From Galdieria sulphuraria (Eukaryota; Rhodophyta; Bangiophyceae; Galdieriales; Galdieriaceae): DNA of 64,000 nt. Position numbers and translations under genes: made by a program. Below are positions 1 to 9,039 of the stretch, one piece after another (within the stretch, counting starts at the first letter, position 1; every line of letters begins with the position of its first letter). The notes under the pieces are model-generated. The model was not told the DNA's origin and ran no database searches. It saw only the letters and a program-made list of their open reading frames with translations. The DNA lies in contig NW_005178453.1 in NCBI RefSeq assembly GCF_000341285.1, forward strand, positions 62,001 through 126,000. The letters are read 5' to 3'.

Positions 1-30
1 ATACCTCAGTTATCTAACATATTTCTGACA

Positions 31-550
31 GGGACTATCCATAGAAAACATCCAAAGGAATGCTGTGAAGGCACCTGATGCTATTAAAGCAACTGTGAGG
101 AACAATGGAGGTGGCCATTTCAATCATTCTCTATTTTGGACACTTATGGCCCCAACAGGATCTGCCAACAGTGCACCACATGGAGATTTGAAACAAGCTT
201 TGGAAACAGAGTTTGGTTCTGTGGATGAGTTTAAGACTCGATTCAATGCTGCAGCTGCTGGACGTTTTGGTTCTGGTTGGGCTTGGCTTTGTATGGATCG
301 TTCTGGAAAGCTTTTTATTTGTTCTACTCCCAACCAAGACAATCCGCTTATGGAAGGTATATCTGAGCATGTTGGCATTCCTATCTTAGGATTGGATGTT
401 TGGGAACATGCGTATTATCTGAAATATCAAAATAGAAGACCAGAATATATCGCTGCCTGGTGGAATGTTGTGAACTGGGACAAAGTCGTGGAAAACTATA
501 GTCATGCAAAGCAACAAAAGACCCCCGTGTTTGATGTTCCTCTCGCCTGA
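31..550 (+). CDS. Superoxide dismutase, Mn type (3' part; 5' exons outside window)
   Basis: Converts superoxide to hydrogen peroxide and oxygen at a manganese centre. The visible exon follows a CAG acceptor at 28-30 and reads in frame to TGA at 548-550. It holds the middle and C-terminal part: [11 protein letters not shown] with its metal-ligand His, RFGSGWAWL, then [19 protein letters not shown] with the Asp and His ligands, and [13 protein letters not shown] plus FGSGW is the pattern of bacterial SodA-type manganese enzymes, and the match to that group is close along the whole exon. The N-terminal helical hairpin lies left of the window, so targeting cannot be judged. The protein ends in DVPLA, which is not a standard peroxisomal signal. 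RRP8 follows on the same strand 109 nt later. Family call is very secure; the metal assignment rests on motifs. Confidence 0.93.
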
Positions 551-659
551 CTATCTCGGAGCAAACTTTGATAGGACTTTCGGGAGACGATGGTATATGT
601 GATTGTGTGGCTTTTTTGTGTTTTGTGTCCAACTTGAATAAAAGAGAGAAAGAATCCAC

Positions 660-1448
660 ATGGCTCTTTTTCATGGAAGAAGAATTTTGTTGAAAATGTC
701 TCTTCGAAAGAATAAGTTTTCACGTTGTTCCAAAAAGAGAAAAAGTGTTGCTACAAAAGAAGAACTGGCTTCAAGTTGTTTTCGGTGGATCAACCAACGT
801 CTTTATACATCCTCTTCTGAAGAAGCTCGTGAACTATTTCAAAAGGACCCCCTTTTGTTTCAAGTCTACCACAATGGCTATGGAAAGCAAATGGAAACCT
901 GGCCACAAAAACCTTTGGAGTTTTGTCAGTCTTGGTTGAAACAATACTGTAAAGAAAACAAAAGTTTTGTTATAGCAGACTTTGGTTGTGGAAACCAAGC
1001 TCAACTGGAAGATAAGCTGAACCGTCCTAACATCAGGTTTCATTCCTTTGACTTGGTGAAGACGGAAGATCCTCGAGTCATTCCGTGTAACGTTATCAAC
1101 GTACCATTGAATAACAAAAGTGTAGATGTTGTCGTCTGCTGTTTATCTTTAATGGGAACAGACTATGCTAAGATTATACAAGAAGCTCACCGAATATTGA
1201 AAAAATCAGGTGTTTTGATTATTGCAGAAGTTACCAGTCGCTTACAAGGTATACTGGATATCTTTTGTCGTCGAATAGCCCAGATAGGTTTTCAAGAGTG
1301 CTTAAGAAATACTAGCAACTCGTTTTTTGTTTTTCTAGTATTTCAAAAGTCAACAAAAGAACATAAGCAACCAACGACTATCACCACCAACCATAATGAC
1401 AACACAATACTACCACAACTAAAACCTTGCTTGTATAAAAAAAGATAA
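660..1448 (+). CDS. RRP8: 25S/28S rRNA adenine methyltransferase, RRP8/nucleomethylin family
   Basis: Nucleolar SAM-dependent methyltransferase of the family that makes m1A in large-subunit rRNA. It is one exon of 262 codons. The basic N-terminus (residues 1-35) fits nucleolar targeting. The family hallmark FQKDPLLFQVYHNGYGKQMETWP lies near residues 60-82, followed by motif I (IADFGCGN, about 103-110), HSFDLV, the NVPL segment and CCLSLMGTDY, then IAEVTSR. The last 30 residues are Thr/Asn-rich and not conserved. A second Met at 696 could be the start; 660 gives the longer basic leader. Closely packed after the SOD gene and convergent with FIP1. Confidence 0.93.
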   Translation: MALFHGRRILLKMSLRKNKFSRCSKKRKSVATKEELASSCFRWINQRLYTSSSEEARELFQKDPLLFQVYHNGYGKQMETWPQKPLEFCQSWLKQYCKENKSFVIADFGCGNQAQLEDKLNRPNIRFHSFDLVKTEDPRVIPCNVINVPLNNKSVDVVVCCLSLMGTDYAKIIQEAHRILKKSGVLIIAEVTSRLQGILDIFCRRIAQIGFQECLRNTSNSFFVFLVFQKSTKEHKQPTTITTNHNDNTILPQLKPCLYKKR

Positions 1449-1529
1449 CACTATCTAGTATGAGGAATCATAAATGCCCTATCTATGTGAGTATGTCTAT
1501 TTTGTTTGGATATCTCGAGACAACTACTA

Positions 1530-2406
1530 CTAAGACTCATCAACGCTGGTTGGTTTTGTCAAAGTCAAAATAACATCGTCTCCATCCGTTTGTTCAGGCC
1601 TTGAGTAACGGACATAATCAGAAGAGAATGACTCATTTCCATCGGAATAGAATTTAGAATCAAAGTTATTCCTCAAAGTTGAGTATGCAGGAGTCAATCT
1701 TCGATTCTGTTGTCCACGCGGTACTTTACGACTGGGTTCATTTGGAGAGTCTATATTGTGAAGAGGACCACCAGAGTCTAGAGTACGAATAGGCATCAAA
1801 CTTTGAGAATAAAGCCTCATCATTTGTTGTCTTCTACAATATTCTCTCCAAGTATCTTCTGTAAAGCCATAGTTGAAATAGTCACTCAGTTCTGCACCCT
1901 TTTCACGCCAAGGCTTCTCTTCTAACGAGTCAATCTCATTTTCAAATACGCTATAATCAACGTGGGCTCCAGGAAAGTCTGTTGGAGGTTTAGGCACTAG
2001 AGATAAATCGACACCTCCTCTACTATAAGCACTCACACCAGAGCCTACAATACCACCCTCTGCTGTAGAAGAATAACCTGGACGTTGCCAATGTCTCGTC
2101 GTTGTTCCACCAACGAACAGTCCTTTCGAGTCACCAGTAGAAGTATCTCCTCCATAATATGTAGAAGAAGGCTCCAAAACTATATTCACGTCATCTTCAT
2201 CGCTCGAACTATCACCACCTTCAACTTCTTGGGCAAGAACGTCGTGCTTTGTTTCTTCATCGCTCAGTGAATCTTCTGTCGTTATAAACACGTTGAGTGT
2301 CTTGTCCTAATGTGAAGATGGGTTGCAAATACTTGCCTTGTTTGTTTTGTGGTTGCGTCGTTTGTTCATAATCGCCATAAATATCCTCTTCTTCTTCTTC
2401 TTCCAT
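1530..2406 (-). CDS. FIP1: FIP1-like pre-mRNA 3'-end processing factor
   Basis: Subunit of the cleavage and polyadenylation factor that ties poly(A) polymerase to the complex. The Fip1 motif is clear: LEEKPWREKGAELSDYFNYG followed by FTEDTWREYC, about residues 135-165. The N-terminus is acidic (MEEEEEEDIYGDYE) and further acidic stretches follow, as in other FIP1 proteins. I place the start at the ATG complementary to 2404-2406. Exon 1 (2406-2337) joins exon 2 (2275-1530) across a GC-AG intron whose donor reads AAG|GCAAGTA. This keeps the frame and gives about 271 residues. The C-terminal third is Ser/Pro/Arg-rich. It begins 55 nt after the stop of the EF-hand-like gene on the same strand. 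Confidence 0.85.
2276..2336 (-). other. GC-AG intron in FIP1
   Basis: A 61-nt intron with donor AAG|GCAAGTATT and acceptor GACAG. No GT donor nearby keeps the frame and retains the acidic segment after it. Splicing here joins the acidic first exon to the acidic stretch upstream of the Fip1 motif. A similar intron with the same GCAAGTA donor lies in the beta-amylase gene. Confidence 0.65.
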
Positions 2407-2461
2407 AAACACAATCGACAATCCAGAAAAAAACAAAATGGAGTTTAATGCATCAATTCAC

Positions 2462-3685
2462 TTAAGAATGAGACTCAAAAGGTGACAAAGTTTTCTTTCT
2501 ATCACTAAGAGGTGATCCTGTTATCGAATATTTGCGAATCCTTCGAGGTGTATGGCCTACAGGTGTTCGATTATCTGAGTCTTTGAAACGAATGTAGTCA
2601 ACAGGCATAGGTGGACAGGATTTCTTCTCTTTGCAAGAGTTGAGTAAACGAAATAAACAAAATAGCCTATCCATCACAATTCGAGGTTCCAATATTTTTG
2701 TATGATTCATCTGAATAAATGTTTCATCTCCAAAGGCATAGTAAGCAACCATCACTAACCAACGTATCCATTCTTCCTAAACTTTTCAATTCTACGGATA
2801 TATTCATATCATGAGTCATTTCTCTTCTATTCTCGTAACCATTTACAGTATCCAATAATGTTTCTCTTAAACTTTCTAGTTGAATGTAGTCGGGAAACAA
2901 TCCAAAGTCTTGAGCAAACCTTCGCATATCGTTGATCGATAACTGAGATGGACCAGAAACTTTGTGTTCGCTTCCACTCAAGAAAGCATCTCTACGTAGA
3001 TAGTGTCTGTACAATACTTGAAAGCTTTTTTGGTTTTTTTCCAACAGAGATTGCGTTGGAGTCATCATCATAACGTTTTGAAACAGTTTGTTTCTATGTA
3101 TTCTTTCTTCTATAGCTGTGCAACTTAACTTGTTGTCATTTTCATTGGAGGAATGAATGGCTAACTGAGATACCATAGTCAACAACTTTTCTTTGAAGTT
3201 TCGATCATCTCCATGTTGTTCCATTTGGGACCAAGGTATTCTTTTTGCAATCATTTCTAGTCCCATAAGAAACTGATCAAAGTCAATACTCGTTCCTGAT
3301 TTAGATAAAAGGGCAGAAGCGACAAGTTCTGCTTCACGACGAGCTCGAATTCTATCCTTTCCATACACTTTGGAGTCCACTATCAACGTTCGGAAACCTT
3401 CTACTTTCATTCCTGGTTTTCGAAAACCTATCCCTCCACCACGAAAGGAATACATTTCGTATACTCGATAAAGAGTATTTCTTTGACTGGCTTGGTTATG
3501 GGATGATATTGGTTCCCAAGGTTTCGAGGATGGGTCGCTTGGAGTATTATCAGTGCATTGATTTCTTTCTTGTAGTGGTTCCCTGGAAACTTTCAAGCTT
3601 TCATCGATACCTGGAACAGTAGTTAGTCATCACCATGAAGTATTGCGGATGAGAATAAGAAGGTACCGTTGTTATGATCTTGCAT
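2462..3685 (-). CDS. EF-hand/TPPP-like hypothetical protein
   Basis: Not firmly recognised. Proposed exons are 3685-3667 (ATG plus MQDHNN), 3610-2847 and 2776-2462. The 56-nt and 70-nt introns restore one frame, giving about 365 residues. Two paired helix-loop-helix-like stretches are visible: IDFDQFLMGLEMIAKR near the first third, and SINDMRRFAQDFGLFPDYIQL leading into EEWIRWLVMVAYYAFGD. The spacing resembles p25-alpha/TPPP and related EF-hand-like domains common in protist proteins, though canonical calcium ligands are mostly absent. The last part (PVGHTPRRIRKYSITGSP) is basic and Ser-rich. The second splice depends on the otherwise unlikely donor GTAAATG, so the end of exon 2 is less certain than the rest. 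FIP1 follows 55 nt downstream on the same strand. Confidence 0.6.
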
Positions 3686-3984
3686 AAGATACTCGATTGA
3701 AGAGGAGAAATGGAGCAACCGTTTTTTCTATTTCAAAAGGGATGATGAAGCCCGCGCTTTTCTATTGAAGGGGGATGATAGGAGGAGTGAAAGCGCATGT
3801 CCATTGACAGACAAAAGAGAGAGAGAGAGAGAGAGAGGATTGGGACATGAAAAGAATGGTATATTATGACTAATTCTATTTTATTCTTTTGAATTCATAT
3901 TTCTTAGGGTTGTGCTTTCTCAAGAGAGAGATAGAAGGAAATAAAAAAATGATTGTATGATCATCACATTGGGTTGAGAGTGTC
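3686..3984. other. Divergent intergenic region with an AG-dinucleotide tract
   Basis: A 299-bp spacer between two divergent start codons. It contains an uninterrupted AG dinucleotide run at about 3816-3837 and otherwise AT-rich sequence. I see no gene. It probably holds the promoters of the EF-hand-like gene and the YeeE/YedE gene. Confidence 0.6.
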
Positions 3985-5094
3985 ATGTCACAACTCACTC
4001 CAACCGTGTTCAATGCCACCATAGGAGGCTTAGCTATTGGCTTATCTATTGCGGTAAATGCCATATTATTAGGTCGTATTACCTGTATCAGTGGAATACT
4101 TGGAGGTCTGTTGTCTTTTGACCAGAGTTGGTTTTGGAGGGTTGCTTTTCACTTGGGTATGGCAATGGGAGCCTTTATGTTGAAGAAAAACTTTCCAAAT
4201 ATATTTGTGGAAACTTTGGCTCAAGTGTTTAGTTGGAAATTTGCTATTGCTGGTTTCCTTTTGAGCTTTGGAACTTGCTTAGGAGAGTAAGACAACTGCA
4301 AGTTGACTGTTTATTGATCTAACTAGCAAATTAGTGGTGGTTTCAGTGGTCATGCACTATGTGGTGTACCTCGTCAATCTACTCGTTCGATAGTCAGCGT
4401 GGCTATCTTTTCTTCCACTGCTTTTGTTGTATACTGGCTGACGGGTGGTTTTATGGGGGTTCACTCGAGAACAGTTTCGTTGGAAGATATTTTTATGCTT
4501 CAAGTGGAACCTTTAAAACAGTTCTTTAATGGCATCAAACCTGTATTTATTGGATTGGTTGGTGTGATATTTGTTTCAGTGAAGGGGTTGAACAGAAGCA
4601 TTCCGAGTTTAAACGTGTTCCTACCTCTTCTTGTAGGAGCTTATGCTGGCTATTTATTTTCCATGGGAATAGGTTTATCGGGTATGTTGATACCTTTCAA
4701 GTGGTTTGGTTTATGGAACACCACTGCTTGGGATCCAACTCTTTTATTTGCCTTTTTTCCAGCACTATTGTTATCTTACAGTTGTTTCTATTTGTTAAGA
4801 ACGGAAAATAATCGTCCCATACTTTATTCCCATCACTATCTGCCTACCATAAAACCAGTAGATGGACAACTTGTTATAGGTGCTATCCTCTTTGGTTTAG
4901 GATTAGGGTGGTTAGGAATGACACCTGAAACACTGTTGTTACAGTTTTTGGGTAATCCAAGAGATGAGAGTATTCGAACAACTTTTATCGGTATGATGGT
5001 TGGACTGTTGTTATTTTCAGTGTACCAAAAATGGTTGTTTCAAGTGAGGAGGAAAGTAACCACAAAGAATAATCCCACGAGGAGAAGAGAATAG
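3985..5094 (+). CDS. YeeE/YedE-family (DUF395) sulfur-compound transporter
   Basis: Polytopic membrane protein of the family that includes bacterial thiosulfate importers (TsuA/YeeE). Exon 1 is 3985-4286 and exon 2 is 4335-5094, joined across a 48-nt intron, giving about 353 residues. Repeated hydrophobic hairpins are visible, starting with GLAIGLSIAVNAILLGR then CISGILGGLL (residues about 10-45), LSFGTCLGDGGFSGHALCG spanning the splice, and WLTGGFMG. The family motif usually reads GxxxGxGCTSGHG; here the Cys position is Phe (GGFSGH), though other Cys residues remain. In bacteria such proteins feed thiosulfate to cysteine synthesis or sulfur oxidation. Presence in a eukaryote suggests acquisition from bacteria, with an intron gained later. 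Substrate is unproven. Confidence 0.82.
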
Positions 5095-5300
5095 ATAACC
5101 TTTGTCATCCTTGTTGGAAGAAATTTTCTAAACATATAAAAAAACATTTTCTTGAAATTGTTGCCCGCGTCATAACGGCTCCATTTTGAACATCAAAACT
5201 TGGGAAATGCGTTGTTGTGAATAACCCAAGGACGATAAGAGTATTGTACAACTTGTAGGTGAATCCTCACACCAGAATACTTGTGAAAGACTATAACTGG

Positions 5301-8300
5301 ATGGAAAGTATACCCACAGAACAACGACACTCGTCACCTTACTTGGAACAAGTATTGCAGGCACTTGATGCAGCGAGGAAACAAGCACTGGAAGAACTGC
5401 AACAACAAGCAGAAGATATAAGGGAATGGTGTACTACGACAACCCAAAATACTTGTAAATCGTTGACCGAAGAATACAAGTATATGACATTGGTAGGAAA
5501 GCGAAAAAACAGCTACGAAAAGGTAACCCTTGGTTTATTGTGCCCGCCTTCTACAAAGAAAAAAAGAAGCACGAGTAATAACAGAAAGTCCAAAAAAGTA
5601 GATAAACTCCACTGCCTAAAAGACCAAGAAACAGCAGGTAGAGAACAAGACAATCACCAACAGATGGAAGAAGACCCTTACGAATTTAAAGAAGACGAAG
5701 AAGAAGAAGAAGAAGCTGTCAAACAACGTAGGAAAAGGAGATCAAAGGCTTCCAATCAACAGAAATGGGAAGCTCCGAGACAATCAAGGAGATCAAAAAG
5801 AGGTCATTCGAAACTCTCCGAGCATAAGATTACCGTGGAGAAGAAGTCACATGGAAGTGTGGATTTGGATAGCTTGTCACCTTATTCCAGAGCCATTGCT
5901 CAAGGTCGCTCACCAACAAAATATGAAACGTATTGTAGAGTTTGTAAAAAGACTGATTATGAGGTAAAGTTTATCTCAAGTTTTGTGACGAACAAAAGTG
6001 TTGAGAAATACGTTTTTTTAGGACTTGTTGTTGTTGTGTGACCATTGCGATGATGCGTTTCACACATTCTGTTGTAATCCTCGGCTGCAATCGGTTCCTG
6101 AAGGTGACTGGTTTTGTCCAAAGTGTACAAATAATGCTACAGTGGATACTACAAATCGATGGAATATGGACGTTGATAACAGTATTCAGGATAAACCAGT
6201 AGAGGTGGCAAATTCGGATGTTCAGCAAGAACAACAGTGTGGAAAAAACGACATTTCTTTGGAAACACAAGTGAAAGATGATGACGAAAAAGAAGCAACG
6301 GATAAGAAAGAACTCAACCATTGTGAAGAACCACTCACGTTGAATAACTCAGAATCTAGTGCTTTACAAATAAGACGACCAAGAAAAGCCCGGAAAGGAA
6401 GCAAACGAGTTGAAAAGACGGAATCGAGCAATAAAAGCACAAAAGCAGTAGGAAAACGTGGCAGACCTAGAAAAGAACAATCTCAAGCCAAGGATCTCGT
6501 TACATCCCATCCGAAACAAGAAGGCTCGTTTTCCGACTATTTGGATGGTATTGCAGCCATCATGGAAGGAGAAATTTCAGAGCAAGCTTCACTAAATAAG
6601 AATAATAGTAATAATGTTGCTATTTCGAAACAACAAGAATCGTTACAAGTGGAGAAATCGGGGTTAACTTCATCAGGTGATTCTGTTAGTTCGCTGCATT
6701 TAGGAACCATCATGAAGCCTTTGGAAGAAGCACATAATAGTGAACAGGAAAACAATGAAAAGCAGTTGTCTCCTAAATATCATTCTCATCGTATGTCTTC
6801 TATCGAAGACGACTGTAAAACACCCGGTCGAAAGCCTCAAGAGAACTTGTCTTCACGCAAAGAAAGAACACAAGAGAGATACGTCAACGTTCATAGGGAA
6901 GATGAAACTGAACAATCGAACACCAAGGAAAATGTTGCTGTAGTCGAGAAAGTTTGGCAAATGTTCAATATTGATTCTACTGGTTCTGTTGCTGTAGAAG
7001 AAACTTCAAAGACACCGTCTTCAAAAGCAGTAGGAAAAGGCGTTCAAGCAGTGACCAAAACAAGTGAACGAAAGTTGCAAAGTCTTACTGAAAGTATATA
7101 CAAGAAAAAGAAGAAGATTGGCCGAGTTGGAGATAAATCTTCTGGTTTGGTGGGTTTAGAAAGCATAAGTAATCTTTCAACTGCTTTGTTTTCCAAGTTG
7201 GATAATACAACAAGAGACATACAAGGGGAAGAGAAACCTCTTGAAGTACACGGCACTGAAGAGAATCCCACTCAAGCTGTTGTTGATGTCGATAACGCTA
7301 CTTTAAGTCCTGCTGAGAAGAAAGGAAAAGAAGAAAAGGTATCTAATCCCAATAGTCGAGACTTGTCGGAGATGCAACCGTTAAAGTTATCTTCACCGCC
7401 TGAGGAAGCTGACGATACCCATAGTCAACCACAAGTTACTAGTAAACCGCTCAGTAACAATTCTCGTGCTGCAGAATTGCGCTCTAAAATACAAAGACTG
7501 CGCTCAAACCAAGAAGAAGTTCAACCTAGTTCTGACCCAAAGTCTGTGGGTTCAAGTAGCAAAGAAGACAATAGTTCGGCCGAGAAAGTGAAAACTCCTC
7601 AAGTGGGTATATTTAAGCGTATAGCCTCTCTTTTTGGTTCTCCATCTCCTTTCAAGAAAGCGTCACCTCCAGAAAGTAAAGCGGTTGAAGGGCCAACACA
7701 AGAGTCAACCCAATTACTCGTCGATCCAACGTCTCCCAATAGTCGTCATCACTTGACCTCAGTGAAGAGCTCTCCTAGCAAAACAAGTGAAAAGAGTGGC
7801 TTGCCTGTAGCTCCATCTAAGGGCTCCAACATAGTAACTTCTTTCTCTTCCTTTTTGTCAAACAATGGACGAGAAAAGAAGAATGAAGATCCGAATAAGA
7901 AGGAGGTCAAGTCAGTTGGTACCAATACTAAAATGGTAGAAGAGAAGCTGGCACAAATGGACGCTAAGAAGAAAGCTATACAAGAACAAAAACGTAGAGA
8001 AAATGAAGAAAAGCTTCGTCGTGCGGAAGAAAGACGAAAGCAACAAGCATTAGAAGAGCAAAGAAAAGAAGAAGAAAGAAAGAAACAAGAAGAAGAACGA
8101 GAACGTAGAAGAAAGGAACAGGTATGAGCTATTTTTACTTTTACGATGAATGTCTGATATTGTTTTATTCAGGCACTTTTATTGAAGAAAGCAAAGGAAG
8201 AAGAGGAAGCCAAGAGAAAAGAAGAAAGTCGCAAGAGGCATGAAGAATTGGTTGCAAAGCAAGCTATGGAAGCAGAGAGGAGAAGGAAGGAGCTTGAAAT

Positions 8301-8928
8301 GAAAGAACATCGACTCCATCATGAAAACAATGACTTGAATTCCAACAAATGGAAGGTTTGTTTGTTTTGTGATATAATTACTTGACTATTGAAGTTTCAT
8401 TTTGTTAGAACGAACAGCGTAGTCTTGGTCTTCGACCCAAAGCGGTTACTGAATGTAATGCACAAGAGACAGAACCATTGGTTTTGAAAGATAAGAATAC
8501 CGAGTCACATGTAACTCCTGATTCCAAGGGACATACCGAAGCCCATAATTCTTATCAACTTACGGATGAGAAACAGAAGCATGAAGATGAAGATTCGGAT
8601 GAAGAATATGAAAGACGAAAGAGGAAGAGAATTCCATCCTGGGCTCGAAGTCATAATTTAAGGGAGTTGTTGCAACAACAAGTAAATGTCAATCCAGAAG
8701 AAATATTTCCTTGTGCAGATACGTGTGATTTGGAAGAAATATTTGGACCCAATGAACGGAAAAAGAGATATCGGTAAGTTTTCAATTCAATTGAATAAAG
8801 AAATGAGATTGAATAGTAGAAATAGACAAAGGACAAGTTCGGGCAACTGGAGTGCTAGTGAGCGTTCTTTGTTGCTCTCACCTGATTCGACTATAAACAA
8901 GAGCTCTGAATTGTCTCATATTCGATAA
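5301..8928 (+). CDS. INCENP: INCENP homologue with N-terminal PHD finger
   Basis: Scaffold of the chromosomal passenger complex, which binds and activates Aurora kinase. Five exons (5301-5963, 6022-8121, 8173-8355, 8409-8773, 8817-8928) join in frame, giving about 1,140 residues. The PHD finger lies at about residues 212-258 with a full set of zinc ligands: CRVC, CDHC, HTFC and CPKC. A long Lys/Ser-rich disordered middle follows. Next is a highly charged E/K/R single-helix or coiled-coil stretch, about 890-985. The IN-box is at about 1055-1100 ([15 protein letters not shown], then CDLEEIF). The C-terminus carries RTSSGNW, matching the Aurora-phosphorylated TSS motif. Exon 2 alone joins half of the PHD finger to the helical rod, so this is one gene. 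A PHD finger is not part of animal or fungal INCENP. An earlier GTG-initiated frame exists, but ATG 5301 is the natural start. Confidence 0.9.
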
Positions 8929-9039
8929 AAGTTGCTAGTTGAAAATGCCATTCGATTTTGTTTTTTGTAAAAGTAAATATAACAAAATAAGGATTTTGTC
9001 GACGATGCCCATATTTCATTGGGGCTTTTACTATATTCG

